A stretch of 64,000 nucleotides of DNA from Microbacterium hatanonis (GCF_008017415.1 NZ_VRSV01000002.1:806001-870000), one strand, 5' to 3'. Shown: positions 1 to 8,768, counted from the first letter of the stretch. Notes: generated by a model from the sequence alone, not told the origin. A program made the numbers and translations.

Positions 1-661
1 GCTCGATGTCGGCGTTCCGCACCATCCGGAGGCTGATCTTCCCCGAGATGTCGGTGAGCGAGACCCCGGGGGCCTCGCGGGGCACGAGGAAGACCTTCGC
101 GCGCCCGTCGGAGGCATCGCGGGCGACCACGAGGAAGACGTCCGAAATGGCCGCGTTCCCGATCCATCGCTTGCGGCCGCTGATCCGCCACACGTCGCCG
201 TCACGGGTGGCCGTGGTCTGCATGCCGCCGGCGACATCCGAGCCGTGCTCCGGCTCGGTCAGGGCGAAGCATCCGGTCAACGAGAACGAGGCGATCCTCG
301 GGTCCCACCGCGCGACCTGCTCGGCCGACCCGCCCTCGCGCACCACGGTGCGGAACATGCCGACCTGGCCGCCGTAGACCGTGCCGATGGACATGTCGCA
401 CCGGGCGAACTCGAAGTGCTTGAAGCCGACGTAGAGGGGGTCGGGAGTCCCGTCCGGTCCGGCGACGGCCGGGTCGTCCTCCAGGTCGAGGGCCGCGAGC
501 TCGAGACGCAGGTGCGCGGGGCAGTGGGCGTCCTCCCACCACTGCGCCAGGTGGGGCCGCGCCCTCTCGTCGAGGAGCGCGCGCAGCGCCGCGATCTTGG
601 CTCGCGCGGCGGGGGAGAGCCGGTCGGCGAAGCCGAACAGGTCGGTCGCCGCGTCACTCAC
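1..661 (-). CDS. Acyl-CoA dehydrogenase, N-terminal part (runs off the left edge)
   Basis: The visible 220 residues form the N-terminal helical and middle domains of an acyl-CoA dehydrogenase, a flavoprotein that introduces the alpha-beta double bond into acyl-CoA esters. The diagnostic ALTEPEHGSD substrate/FAD-contact motif lies near residue 135, followed by a WIGNA stretch typical of the middle beta domain. The GTG start at 661 overlaps the TGA of the amidohydrolase upstream by eight bases, so the gene is the last visible member of a five-gene operon. The C-terminal domain with the catalytic base lies outside the window, so substrate class cannot be judged. Confidence 0.88.
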   Translation of the reverse strand, partial: MSDAATDLFGFADRLSPAARAKIAALRALLDERARPHLAQWWEDAHCPAHLRLELAALDLEDDPAVAGPDGTPDPLYVGFKHFEFARCDMSIGTVYGGQVGMFRTVVREGGSAEQVARWDPRIASFSLTGCFALTEPEHGSDVAGGMQTTATRDGDVWRISGRKRWIGNAAISDVFLVVARDASDGRAKVFLVPREAPGVSLTDISGKISLRMVRNADIE

Positions 662-1544
662 CCGCGAGCCCCAGGAGCCTCACCGCGTTGTCCTTCAGGA
701 TCATCGCGCGCACGTCGTCGGGGTACTCCAGCAGCGCGAAGTCGGTCAGCCAGCGCTCGGCGGTGAGCGCGGGCATATCCGACCCGAAGAGCACCTTCTT
801 CTTCAGGTACGTCCGCGCCGCGCGCACGAGTGCGGGCGGGAAGTACTTCGGCGACCATCCCGACAGGTCGATCCACGCGTTCGCCTTGTGGGTCGCGATC
901 GAGATCGCCTCGTCCTGCCACGGGACGCTCGGGTGCGCCATGATGACCGGGAGGTGAGGATGCCGCGCTGCGACGTCGTCGAGGAGCATCGGGTTCGACA
1001 GGCTGAGCCGGAAGCCCCATCCGCCCGGAAGCCCCGCGCCCGCGCCGGTCTGCCCGGTGTGCACGAGGATCGGCAGACCGAGCTCCTCGATCGCGGCGAA
1101 GAGGGGGATGTAGGCGGGGTCCGAGGGGTCGAACGCCTGCACCGACGGGTGGAACTTGAACCCTCGCACCCCCAGCTCGATGGCCTGCCGCCGCGCCTCC
1201 TCGACGGCGGCCTCGCCCTGCAGCGGATCGACGCTCCCGAAGGGGATCAGCACGTCGGCGTTCCTGCGCGCACCCGCGACGAGGTCGTCGACGCTGTTCG
1301 GTCGGTGGTCGAGGTTGGTGGTCGCATCGACCGTGAAGACCACGGCGCCGGTGTTGCGGGCGCGGTAGTACTCCGCCGTCTGATCGACGGTGCGCGGCTT
1401 CTCGCTGCTCTTGAAGTAGGCCGCCATCGCCTCGGTCAGAGCGGGCGGCGAGGCCGTCCGTCCCGACTCGTCGATCGACACGTGCACGTGCACGTCGATC
1501 ATCGACACCTTCGCGGGGTCGAACCCCGGCCATCCCGCGCTCAT
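654..1544 (-). CDS. Amidohydrolase-family metal-dependent hydrolase or decarboxylase
   Basis: This 296-residue protein is a TIM-barrel amidohydrolase of the Amidohydro_2 type. Metal ligands are visible as HVH (H19, H21), later histidines in LVHTGQ and MAHPS, and the aspartate in FGSDMP near the C terminus. Members of this family either hydrolyse C-O or C-N bonds or decarboxylate, so the reaction cannot be fixed. Its ATG overlaps the TGA of the acyl-CoA synthetase (ATGA), and its own TGA overlaps the dehydrogenase start. The tight coupling places it inside a CoA-ester pathway, which suggests it acts on a ring-opened or carboxylated intermediate; that is inference. Confidence 0.82.
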   Translation of the reverse strand: MSAGWPGFDPAKVSMIDVHVHVSIDESGRTASPPALTEAMAAYFKSSEKPRTVDQTAEYYRARNTGAVVFTVDATTNLDHRPNSVDDLVAGARRNADVLIPFGSVDPLQGEAAVEEARRQAIELGVRGFKFHPSVQAFDPSDPAYIPLFAAIEELGLPILVHTGQTGAGAGLPGGWGFRLSLSNPMLLDDVAARHPHLPVIMAHPSVPWQDEAISIATHKANAWIDLSGWSPKYFPPALVRAARTYLKKKVLFGSDMPALTAERWLTDFALLEYPDDVRAMILKDNAVRLLGLAGE

Positions 1545-3145
1545 CGCACCGCCTCCGCCAGCTCGCGCTCCGCGTCCTGCTTGACGCGGGCGAGCTCGAC
1601 CTTCCCGGTCATCGACCGTTCCAGGCTCGGCCGCACGAAGACGTGCCGGGGCTTCTTGTAGCCGGCGAGACGCTCGTCGAGGTAGGTCCGCAGCTCCTCG
1701 ACGTCGATCTCCCGCCCCGGCACCGGGGAGACCATGGCGCTCACGACCTCGCCGAAGCGGCGATCGGGCAGACCGAAGACGACGGCGTCGTCGACGGTCG
1801 GGTGCGACAGGAGGGCCTCCTCGACCTCGGCGGGGAACACCTTCTCGCCGCCGGTGTTCACCACGGCGCTGAGGCGTCCGAGCAGCTCGACCGAGCCGTC
1901 GCCCCTGGCGCGGGCCCAGTCGCCGGGCATGATGTAGCGGTTGCCGCGGATGGTGGGGAACGTCTCGGCCGTCTTCGCCGGATCGCGGTAGTACCCCTTC
2001 GGAAGGATGCCGCGGAAGGCCAGGATTCCGAGAGCGCCGGCGTCGGCCTGGATCTCGGCGAGGTCGTCGTCGAGCAGGACCGCGCCGGGGGTGAGCACGA
2101 GTCGGGCGGGCAACTCGTCGACACCGTGCGTCACGCCGAACGCGAACGGGCCGCCCTCGCTCGAGGCGAGCATGTCGACGATGGCCAGGTCGCCCAGGGC
2201 GTGCAGGCGCCGCTTGACGTCGTCGCTGAAGCGCATGCCCGAGCTGAGGATCCACCGCACTCCGGGCAGGCCGGTGCCGCGACGCTCGACGGTCTCGGCC
2301 AGGGGCAGGGCGAGGGCGTCGCCGGCCACGATGAGGCGCGAGACGTCGTACTCCGCGATGAGGTCGGCGGCCTCCTCCATGTCCATGCGCGCGGCGGCAT
2401 GCAGCACGACGGTGCCGCCGAGCGCCATCGTCCCCATCGTCGTCGATTGCGCCGTGCCGTGCAGGAGGGGCGTCAGGGGCAGGGTCACGATCCGGGGGGT
2501 GGCGGGGTCCACCGCGATGCGGACCGCCTCGGCGAGATCCTCCGGAGGGGTGATGCCGAGCAGGCCCCACGTCGACTGCCGTCGCGCGACGAGCAGCGTG
2601 TCGAGATCCCACACGACGGCCTTCGGCGATCCCGTCGTGCCGCCCGTGTAGAGCCGCAGCTCGGCTCCCCGAGGAGCGCTCGCGGGGAGCGCTCCACCCG
2701 TGGCGACGACATCGGCGTAGTCGAGCGCGCCGGGGGTCGCGGGCGAGCCGTCGTCGACCTCGATGATCTCGACGTCGAGGCCGGTGACGGCTTCGCGAGC
2801 GAGTTCGCCCAGACTGCGGGTGGTGAGGAGGCTTCGCGCCTCCGAGTCGAGCACGAGCTCGCGCACCTCGCCGGCGCGGTAGCGGTAGTTGATCGCCACG
2901 GGTGAGACGCCGACGGCGAGGCACGCCCACGTGAAGGCGAGGTACTCGGCACGGTTGTACAGCAGGAGCGCCGCCGCGTCTCCGACCTTCAGGCCACGAT
3001 CGACCAGGTGCGTCGCGAGTGCTCCGGCCTCGGCCGCCAGCTGCGACCACGTCACCGTGCCGTCGCGGCTGATCACGGCGGGGCGGTCGGGGGCGGCGAG
3101 GGCGATGCCCTGCCAGAGATCGCTGTAGTGGGGAGCGGACGTCAT
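1541..3145 (-). CDS. AMP-forming acyl-CoA synthetase
   Basis: A 534-residue ANL-superfamily ligase that should activate a carboxylic acid to its CoA thioester with ATP. The P-loop motif YTGGTTGSPK lies near residue 170, the hinge/ARARGDG and LGR segments around residue 430, and the C-terminal catalytic lysine is in MTGKVEL. Length is normal for the family. The start at 3145 is chosen because ATG overlaps the TGA of the SDR upstream, and the N terminus aligns with typical synthetases. It is the activating enzyme of the operon; its acid substrate is not readable from sequence. Confidence 0.9.
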   Translation of the reverse strand: MTSAPHYSDLWQGIALAAPDRPAVISRDGTVTWSQLAAEAGALATHLVDRGLKVGDAAALLLYNRAEYLAFTWACLAVGVSPVAINYRYRAGEVRELVLDSEARSLLTTRSLGELAREAVTGLDVEIIEVDDGSPATPGALDYADVVATGGALPASAPRGAELRLYTGGTTGSPKAVVWDLDTLLVARRQSTWGLLGITPPEDLAEAVRIAVDPATPRIVTLPLTPLLHGTAQSTTMGTMALGGTVVLHAAARMDMEEAADLIAEYDVSRLIVAGDALALPLAETVERRGTGLPGVRWILSSGMRFSDDVKRRLHALGDLAIVDMLASSEGGPFAFGVTHGVDELPARLVLTPGAVLLDDDLAEIQADAGALGILAFRGILPKGYYRDPAKTAETFPTIRGNRYIMPGDWARARGDGSVELLGRLSAVVNTGGEKVFPAEVEEALLSHPTVDDAVVFGLPDRRFGEVVSAMVSPVPGREIDVEELRTYLDERLAGYKKPRHVFVRPSLERSMTGKVELARVKQDAERELAEAVR

Positions 3146-4059
3146 GCGTCGACCGCCTTCCGCACGGGCGGACCGGAGTGCTGAGCCTGCGGCGCGAAGG
3201 TCGACCGCCACGTCTCGGCGATCCCCGCCGCATCCCACCCGCCGTCGGAGTATGCGGCGTCGAGTTCGGCGGGGTGCGAGTACAGCGTGAGCTTGTCGCC
3301 GCCGATGCCGATCGCCTGACCGGTGACGTCGCCGGCGTCGGCCGAGGCCAGCCAGACGATCAGCGGGGCGACGTCCTCCGGAGTCCCGAGCGCGTTGTCG
3401 TGGCGGAACGAGGCGGGGATGGGCTCGCCGGCGAGATAGCGCTCGTAGAGCTCGGCGTATGCCGGGATGGTCGCCGTCATGGGCGAGAGCGCCGTCGGCA
3501 CTACCGCGTTGGCCGTGATCCCGGCGCGGGCGAGCTCCAGCGACCAGGTGCGGGCCATCGCGACCAGTCCGGCTTTCACCGCTGCGTAGTTCGTCTGGCC
3601 GAAGCTGCCGAATTGGCCGGCGGGCGACCCGATGAGCACGAGGCGTCCGCCCTCGCCCTGCTCGCGCAGGTACGTCGCGGCGGCCCTCCCGCAGGTGAAG
3701 GTTCCGCGCAAGTGGCTCGAGACCACCGCGTCGAACTCCGCATCCGACATCTTCCACAGCACACGGTCGCGCAGGACTCCCGCGTTGGCGACGAGCGCAT
3801 CGAGCCGGCCGTAGGTGTCGACGGCCGCGGCGACGAGGGCGTCCGCGGTCTCGGCGGGTCCGACCGCTCCGATCGAACTGACGGCGCGACCGCCCCGCTC
3901 GACGATCTCCGCGACGGTGGAGTCCGCGCTCTCGGCGTCGACGTCGTTCACGACCACGGCCGACCCCGCGTCGGCGAGGGCGATCGCGTAGGCGCGCCCG
4001 AGGCTGCGCCCCGCGCCGGTGACGATGGTGACGCGCCCGTCCAGGCGCACGGCGCTCAT
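3142..4059 (-). CDS. Short-chain dehydrogenase/reductase (3-hydroxyacyl-CoA dehydrogenase-like)
   Basis: A 305-residue classical SDR. The cofactor motif TGAGRSLG sits near residue 16, NAG near residue 95, the catalytic serine in LIGSPAG and the YxxxK pair in NYAAVK. The C-terminal extension beyond the Rossmann core resembles that of MFE-2-type hydroxyacyl-CoA dehydrogenases. Its position between a MaoC hydratase and an acyl-CoA synthetase supports oxidation of a 3-hydroxyacyl-CoA. ATGA overlaps occur at both ends, so translation is coupled with both neighbours. Confidence 0.86.
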   Translation of the reverse strand: MSAVRLDGRVTIVTGAGRSLGRAYAIALADAGSAVVVNDVDAESADSTVAEIVERGGRAVSSIGAVGPAETADALVAAAVDTYGRLDALVANAGVLRDRVLWKMSDAEFDAVVSSHLRGTFTCGRAAATYLREQGEGGRLVLIGSPAGQFGSFGQTNYAAVKAGLVAMARTWSLELARAGITANAVVPTALSPMTATIPAYAELYERYLAGEPIPASFRHDNALGTPEDVAPLIVWLASADAGDVTGQAIGIGGDKLTLYSHPAELDAAYSDGGWDAAGIAETWRSTFAPQAQHSGPPVRKAVDA

Positions 4060-4523
4060 CGGTAGTGCCTCAGGACGAGCTCGGCGACGCAGACGGGTTT
4101 CGTCTCGCCCTCCGTCTCGAAGACCAGCTCGAGGGTCACCTGGTATCCGCCGGTGATCTCCTCGACCTTCGACACCGTGCCGCGGACGCGGATGCGGGCG
4201 CCCGAGCGCACCGCGTTCGGGAAGCGGATGCGGTTGAACCCGTACACGATGCCCATTCCGGCGTCGGTCACGCGGTAGATCTCGCGGAGGTGGAGGACCA
4301 CCATGCTCAGCGTCAGCATCCCGTGCGCGATCCGGCCGCCATAGGGGGAGGATGCGGCGCGCACCTCGTCGACGTGGATCGGGTTGTCGTCTCCGGTCAG
4401 CTCCGCGTAGGTGTCGATGTCGGCCTGCGGCACCTCCCGCCACGATGACGGGCCGAGTTCGGCTCCGGCCAGCGCGGGCAACTCCGCCATCGTCGTGGGG
4501 GTCGCCGTGCGTGTGTCTGTCAT
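4056..4523 (-). CDS. MaoC-like (R)-specific enoyl-CoA hydratase
   Basis: A 155-residue single hot-dog-domain protein. The hydratase-2 signature is visible around residues 40-65: GDDNPIHVD, with the catalytic Asp/His pair, then YGGRIAHGM. Such proteins hydrate trans-enoyl-CoA to (R)-3-hydroxyacyl-CoA, matching the SDR that follows. It is the first gene of the leftward operon and is divergent from the UGSC gene at 4703. The palindrome at 4612-4626 lies between them, with a GAGGAT hexamer 30 bp away on this strand. Confidence 0.87.
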   Translation of the reverse strand: MTDTRTATPTTMAELPALAGAELGPSSWREVPQADIDTYAELTGDDNPIHVDEVRAASSPYGGRIAHGMLTLSMVVLHLREIYRVTDAGMGIVYGFNRIRFPNAVRSGARIRVRGTVSKVEEITGGYQVTLELVFETEGETKPVCVAELVLRHYR

Positions 4524-4611
4524 GCCAGCTCCTTCGCTGCGTGTCGCGCGCCGTCGCGGCGGCTCGTCCCTGGTGATCCTCTCGGTAGTCCGCGTGCGGA
4601 CGACAGCGGTT

Positions 4612-4626
4612 TTTCACCTGGTGGAA
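4612..4626. promoter_or_regulatory. Putative IclR operator, site A (divergent)
   Basis: The 15-mer TTTCACCTGGTGGAA is a palindrome with one mismatch. A CATAGT -10-like hexamer starts after a 30-bp gap on the plus strand (4657-4662), and GAGGAT stands at the same distance on the minus strand (4576-4581). It fits the consensus shared with 6685, 15061, 15119, 17108 and 23775. Assignment to the IclR protein at 16248 is inference. Confidence 0.6.
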
Positions 4627-4702
4627 GTGCCGCGGGGGGCCGATCGGGCGCCATGTCATAGTCGGGTCGCCGACGACCGATGACGACGAAGGGCGAGCCG
4701 CG

Positions 4703-5242
4703 ATGGCGAACATGGAACTTCTGCTGGACCCTACGGGAACGGCTGAGAACACGCAGGACGACACCCTGTCGCCCAGGCCGGTGAGCCTCAGAGGCCTGAC
4801 GATCGGCCTGCTCGACAACACCAAGCCCAACTCCACCATGCTGCTGGAGAACATCGTGGCCGAGCTCCGCGAGCACTACGGCGCCGGCGAATCCCGGCTC
4901 TACACGAAGGACTACTTCGGCACGCCCGTGAAGAAGGAGCTCCTCGACCAGATCGTGGCCGAGTGCGACGTGGTGATCACGGCCGTGGGCGACTGCGGCT
5001 CGTGCAGCGCGGCGACCGTCGCCGACGGCATCCTCTTCGAGCGGGCCGGCATCCCCACCGTGGCCATCACCTCCGATTCGTTCCTGATGTCGGGGCGGGC
5101 GATGGCCTCCGTCCAGGGGTTCCCCGGATTCGACTTCCACGCGGTGCAGCATCCGATGGCCAGCCTGTCGGCCCCGGAGGTGCGCGAGCGCGCACTCGTG
5201 GCCGTGCCCGAGGTCGTCCGCATCCTCGGTCTGGAGGGTTGA
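4703..5242 (+). CDS. UGSC-family redox protein, cysteine form (copy 1)
   Basis: A 179-residue protein carrying VGDCGSCS at residues 95-102, a CxxC pair (C98, C101). In the UGSC family the first position is selenocysteine in many bacteria; here the codon is TGC, so this is the cysteine homologue. No signal peptide or membrane segment is seen, so it should be cytosolic. The biochemical role of the family is unknown to me; a redox or thiol-chemistry role is inferred from the Sec/Cys position. It is followed one base later by the TDGLP protein and then by a small CxxC protein. A second copy of the pair lies at 23853-25468. Confidence 0.8.
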   Translation: MANMELLLDPTGTAENTQDDTLSPRPVSLRGLTIGLLDNTKPNSTMLLENIVAELREHYGAGESRLYTKDYFGTPVKKELLDQIVAECDVVITAVGDCGSCSAATVADGILFERAGIPTVAITSDSFLMSGRAMASVQGFPGFDFHAVQHPMASLSAPEVRERALVAVPEVVRILGLEG

Positions 5243-5243
5243 G

Positions 5244-6350
5244 ATGACCGCGCAGATCATCGGGAACGTCCCCGACGTCGACATCGACCGCATCCACGAG
5301 ATCCTCGACTACTACTGGGACCAGGAGTGGACCGACGGACTGCCGGTCGTGCCGGTGACCGAATCGTCGCTGGCTCCCTTCCTCGCCTCGGTCGACCGCG
5401 ATCCCGCCGAGGTGATCTTCACGATCACCCACCTGAACCGGCACCTCACGATCAAGCTGGCCGCCATCAACGCGGCGCTCGCCGGGTGCAAGCCCGAGTA
5501 CTTCCCCGTCGTCGTCGCCGCGTGGGAGGCGATCGCGAAGGAGCCGCACCCGGCCCGCGGCATCTGGCAGTCGACGACGGGCACGGCCCCCTTCCTGGTG
5601 GTCAACGGACCGATCCGTCACGAGATCGGGTTGAACAGCGAGGGGAACATCTTCGGATCGGGAACCCGCTCGAACGCCACGATCGGTCGCGCGATCCGGC
5701 TCGGCTGCATCAACGTCTTCGGGCTGCACCCGCACAAGCTCGACCAGGCGACGCAGGGCAATCCGTCGAAGTACTCCTCGTGCATCGGCGAGAACGAGGA
5801 GCAGAGCCCCTGGCCGCCGCTGCACACCGAGTACGGCTTCGACGCGTCCGACAGCGTGGTGACCGCCTACGTGATCCGTTCGGTCGTGCACATCGAGGCG
5901 CGGCACACGATGGTTCCCGAGCAGCTCGCCCTGGACTACGTCGACACCATCCGGCGCACGGGTGCGCTCATCCACGAGTACACCAGCGCCCTCCTCGTGC
6001 TCACCCCGGAGCACGCCGAGGTGTTCGCATCAGCCGGGTGGAGCAAGGACGACCTGCGCGACTTCATCTTCGACAACGCGCACCGCACCCGCGAAGAGCT
6101 CGTCGCGGTGGGCAAGGACGCCCTGTCGCACAAGACCCGGTGGCGCCTGGCATCCGATCATCCCGACTCGATGCCCGACTCCGCCAGCTCCACCGAGGAG
6201 CCCGACGTCGTGCCCTCGCTCAGCCATCGCACCTCGGTGCAGATCATGGTCGCCGGTGCGAACAACGCGGGTGTCTCGGCGATCGTCGAGGTGTTCACGC
6301 TGAACCCGCCCCGGGAGTTCCCCTACTCGTACAGCAAGATCGGAGAATGA
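5244..6350 (+). CDS. Conserved TDGLP-motif protein of unknown function (partner of UGSC, copy 1)
   Basis: I do not recognise a named enzyme. This 368-residue soluble protein has WTDGLPVVP at residues 29-37, AGCKPEYFP with C82, a VVNGPIR segment near 120, SGTRSNATIGRA near 140-150, and SCIGENEEQSPW with C180. The same landmarks, including both cysteines, recur in the paralogue at 24404. Two conserved cysteines plus constant pairing with a CxxC UGSC protein suggest that the two form one redox-active enzyme; that is inference. The start follows the upstream stop by one base with GAGG as ribosome-binding site. Confidence 0.72.
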   Translation: MTAQIIGNVPDVDIDRIHEILDYYWDQEWTDGLPVVPVTESSLAPFLASVDRDPAEVIFTITHLNRHLTIKLAAINAALAGCKPEYFPVVVAAWEAIAKEPHPARGIWQSTTGTAPFLVVNGPIRHEIGLNSEGNIFGSGTRSNATIGRAIRLGCINVFGLHPHKLDQATQGNPSKYSSCIGENEEQSPWPPLHTEYGFDASDSVVTAYVIRSVVHIEARHTMVPEQLALDYVDTIRRTGALIHEYTSALLVLTPEHAEVFASAGWSKDDLRDFIFDNAHRTREELVAVGKDALSHKTRWRLASDHPDSMPDSASSTEEPDVVPSLSHRTSVQIMVAGANNAGVSAIVEVFTLNPPREFPYSYSKIGE

Positions 6351-6351
6351 C

Positions 6352-6606
6352 ATGACAGACCTGACCGAAGCGGCATCGGTGGATGCTGCGCTGAAGCAGT
6401 TCACCGACATGATGGCGACCGACGGCTACGTGCTCTCATGGACGCCGGCGGACGACGAGAAGATCGTCGTCCGCATCGACGCCACCGAGGGGGCCTGCGC
6501 CGACTGCCTCGTGCCGCAGCCCGTGATGGAGGCGATCATGGCGGCGGCGCTCGAGCCGACGCCCTACAGCCTCGACCACGTCGTGCTCCCCGCCGACGCC
6601 CACTGA
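6352..6606 (+). CDS. Small NifU-like CxxC protein
   Basis: An 84-residue protein with VRIDATEGACADCLVP near residues 40-55. The spacing of the GACxxC motif after a beta strand resembles the C-terminal NifU/NfuA domain, which carries Fe-S clusters or transfers redox equivalents. The usual proline-serine run after the second cysteine is replaced by LVPQP, so homology is tentative. It lies one base after the TDGLP gene and is followed by a terminator, so it belongs to the UGSC operon. No counterpart is found next to the second UGSC module. Confidence 0.6.
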   Translation: MTDLTEAASVDAALKQFTDMMATDGYVLSWTPADDEKIVVRIDATEGACADCLVPQPVMEAIMAAALEPTPYSLDHVVLPADAH

Positions 6607-6620
6607 GACCGCGCGAACGG

Positions 6621-6648
6621 TGACCCTCGGCCCGCCGGCCGGGGGTCA
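6621..6648 (+). terminator. Hairpin terminator after the UGSC operon
   Basis: TGACCC pairs with GGGTCA around a further GGCC/GGCC stem, 15 bases after the stop of the small CxxC gene. There is no long T run, as is common in GC-rich actinobacteria. Confidence 0.55.
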
Positions 6649-6684
6649 TCTCTCATGGAGGGCTTTCACAGCGAGCAACTATCC

Positions 6685-6699
6685 TTTCGCTGAGTGAAA
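6685..6699. promoter_or_regulatory. Putative IclR operator, site B
   Basis: TTTCGCTGAGTGAAA is a 15-bp palindrome with a single G-T mismatch pair. CAGACT, a -10-like hexamer, begins after a 30-bp gap (6730-6735), the spacing seen at the other sites. It precedes the NitT/TauT binding-protein gene. Confidence 0.55.
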
Positions 6700-6789
6700 A
6701 TTCGGGTTGGAGTCGGCGAGAGCGGTCGGCAGACTCGGGCAGGCCGACCGCAACGCTGCGGGCGGATCGTTCCGACACAGGAGTCAGAC

Positions 6790-7878
6790 ATGATCACCGC
6801 ACAGACCTCGACGGCCCCCTCCCGCGCACGGCGCGGCATCCGTGCCACGGCGGCCCTGATCGCGGCCGGAGCCCTCGCCCTCGCCGGTTGCTCGGGCGGA
6901 GGGGGATCGAGCCCCTCCGGTTCCGGCGGCGAGCTGAAGGAGATGACGGTCGTCACCTTCCTGCCGCTGGAATCGTTCAGCTTCACGCCGGAGATGTTCG
7001 CCTACTCGGGCGGCTACTTCGAGAAGAACGGACTCGACGTCGACCTGCAGCCCGTGCAGGGCACGGCCGCCGCGATCCAGTCGCTCGTGGGCGGGGCGAC
7101 CACCATCACCCGCGCCAGCACGGTGGACGTCTTCCCCGCCATGGAGAGCGGTCAGCCGATCACCGCGGTGGGCACCATGGCCTACCGGTCGAACCTGCGG
7201 GTCGTCTCGACGACCGACGACCCGATCGTCGATCCCGAGGACATGTCGGGGAAGACCATCGGCATGGGCTCGATCGGCGGCACGAGCGAGAAGATGCTGA
7301 ACCTCGCGCTCGACGAGGCGGGCGTTGACCAGGACTCGGTCACCCGCCAGGCCGTCCCCGTCACCGCCGCCACCCTCGAGGTCGTGCGCCAGAAGCAGCT
7401 CGCGGGCTACATCGTCAGCCTCGACACGTCGCTCGCGATCGAGCAGCAGAACGACGACGCGGTCATCGAGCAGGTCGGCCTCGTCGACCAGCCCGACATC
7501 CAGACATGGATCACCACGCAGTCGAACCTCGACAACCCGGAGCGGGTCGAGGAGATCGAGCTGTTCCTCACCGCGATCAAGGAAGCCACCCAGTTCGTCA
7601 TCGACGACGCGGAGAACGACTTCGACAACGTGCTGCAGATCATGCGCGACAGCGGCGACTGGAACTTCCCCGCGCTGCAGGACGACGACGTCGCGCGGGC
7701 GGCGCTCGCCGAGTACGTGACCGGCACCTGGGTCGACCCCGACGGAAGCGTCTCGCTCCTCGAGAACGACATGGACGCGTGGGCGGACACCTACGAGGTG
7801 TACACGAAGGCCGGCTTCGTCGAGGGCGGGCAGGACCCGCTCCAGTGGATCACGAACGACTACCTCCCCGCCGGCTGA
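6790..7878 (+). CDS. NitT/TauT-type ABC transporter substrate-binding lipoprotein
   Basis: A 362-residue periplasmic-type binding protein of the SsuA/THI5/NMT1 class. The signal peptide ends in a lipobox LAGC with C34 as the lipidated residue, followed by a Gly/Ser linker. Internal segments such as SGGYFEKNGLDV and the SGKTIGMGS stretch are typical of this class, whose ligands include sulfonates, nitrate, pyrimidines and aromatic acids. The start at 6790 is preceded by AGGAG; an upstream in-frame extension to 6694 lacks a ribosome-binding site. It is the first gene of an importer operon that continues into aconitase X. Confidence 0.88.
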   Translation: MITAQTSTAPSRARRGIRATAALIAAGALALAGCSGGGGSSPSGSGGELKEMTVVTFLPLESFSFTPEMFAYSGGYFEKNGLDVDLQPVQGTAAAIQSLVGGATTITRASTVDVFPAMESGQPITAVGTMAYRSNLRVVSTTDDPIVDPEDMSGKTIGMGSIGGTSEKMLNLALDEAGVDQDSVTRQAVPVTAATLEVVRQKQLAGYIVSLDTSLAIEQQNDDAVIEQVGLVDQPDIQTWITTQSNLDNPERVEEIELFLTAIKEATQFVIDDAENDFDNVLQIMRDSGDWNFPALQDDDVARAALAEYVTGTWVDPDGSVSLLENDMDAWADTYEVYTKAGFVEGGQDPLQWITNDYLPAG

Positions 7879-7927
7879 TCCGCCCGCAGTCCCCGCCGAC
7901 CCCCGCGGCACCCGACGAACGAGAGGC

Positions 7928-8767
7928 ATGCCGATGAGAAACGACACGCTCGACAACACCACGGCCGCCACCGGCGGAGCCACCGCCGTCCCCAGCCTGC
8001 ACATCCAGGGCGTCGGACGCGACTTCCACACCAAGAACGGCACGACCCACGCCGTGTCGGGGGTCGACCTGTCGATCCAACGAGGGGAGTTCGTCGCCCT
8101 CATTGGGCGCTCCGGATGCGGCAAGACCACGCTCCTGCGCATGATCGGCGGTCTGCTGCCACCGACGGCGGGCACGATCGCCGTCGACGGGAAGGAGCTG
8201 TGGCGCGACGGTCGCGTCGACAGCTCCGCGGTGACGAAGCTCGGCTTCGTCTTCCAGGAGAGCAATCTCTTCCCGTGGTTCTCGGTGCTCGACAACATCG
8301 CCCTGCCGCTCAAGATCCGCGGCGTCGGCAAGACGGAGCGACGGCGCCGGGCGAGCGAGCTGGCCGAGCTGGTCGGTCTCGCCGGATTCGAGAAGTCCTA
8401 CCCGCGCGAGCTCTCCGGAGGCATGCGCCAGCGCGCGGCCATCGCGCGTGCGCTGAGCACGAAGCCCGACCTGCTGCTGATGGACGAGCCGTTCGGAGCG
8501 CTCGACGCCCTGACGCGTGAGCGTATGAACCTCGAGCTGCAGCGCATCGTGCTGGAGACGAACTCGACGGTGGTGTTCGTCACCCACGACATCCCCGAGG
8601 CGGTCTTCCTCGCCGACCGCGTCGTCCACATGACGCCGCGTCCCGGACGCATCCGTCAGATCCTCCCCGCGGACTTCCCCAAGCCCCGCTCGGTGGATCT
8701 GCAGACCATGCCCGAGTTCAACGACATCGTGCGGGCCCTCCGCCACGACCTCGACGAGGAGCACTGA
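7928..8767 (+). CDS. NitT/TauT-type ABC transporter ATPase
   Basis: A 279-residue ATP-binding subunit with all motifs intact: Walker A GRSGCGKT near residue 60, Q-loop in FVFQESNLFPW, signature LSGGMRQR near 160, Walker B LLLMDEPFGALD and the switch histidine in VFVTHD. It energises import together with the lipoprotein at 6790 and the permease at 8769. An alternative start two codons downstream (7934) is equally possible; GAGAGG precedes both. Confidence 0.92.
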   Translation: MPMRNDTLDNTTAATGGATAVPSLHIQGVGRDFHTKNGTTHAVSGVDLSIQRGEFVALIGRSGCGKTTLLRMIGGLLPPTAGTIAVDGKELWRDGRVDSSAVTKLGFVFQESNLFPWFSVLDNIALPLKIRGVGKTERRRRASELAELVGLAGFEKSYPRELSGGMRQRAAIARALSTKPDLLLMDEPFGALDALTRERMNLELQRIVLETNSTVVFVTHDIPEAVFLADRVVHMTPRPGRIRQILPADFPKPRSVDLQTMPEFNDIVRALRHDLDEEH

Positions 8768-8768
8768 C

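Noticed and set aside
654..3233. A single 859-codon leftward frame
   Set aside because: Only its last 296 codons encode a recognisable protein (amidohydrolase); the rest is the wrong frame of the acyl-CoA synthetase gene. The ATG at 1544 is the true start.
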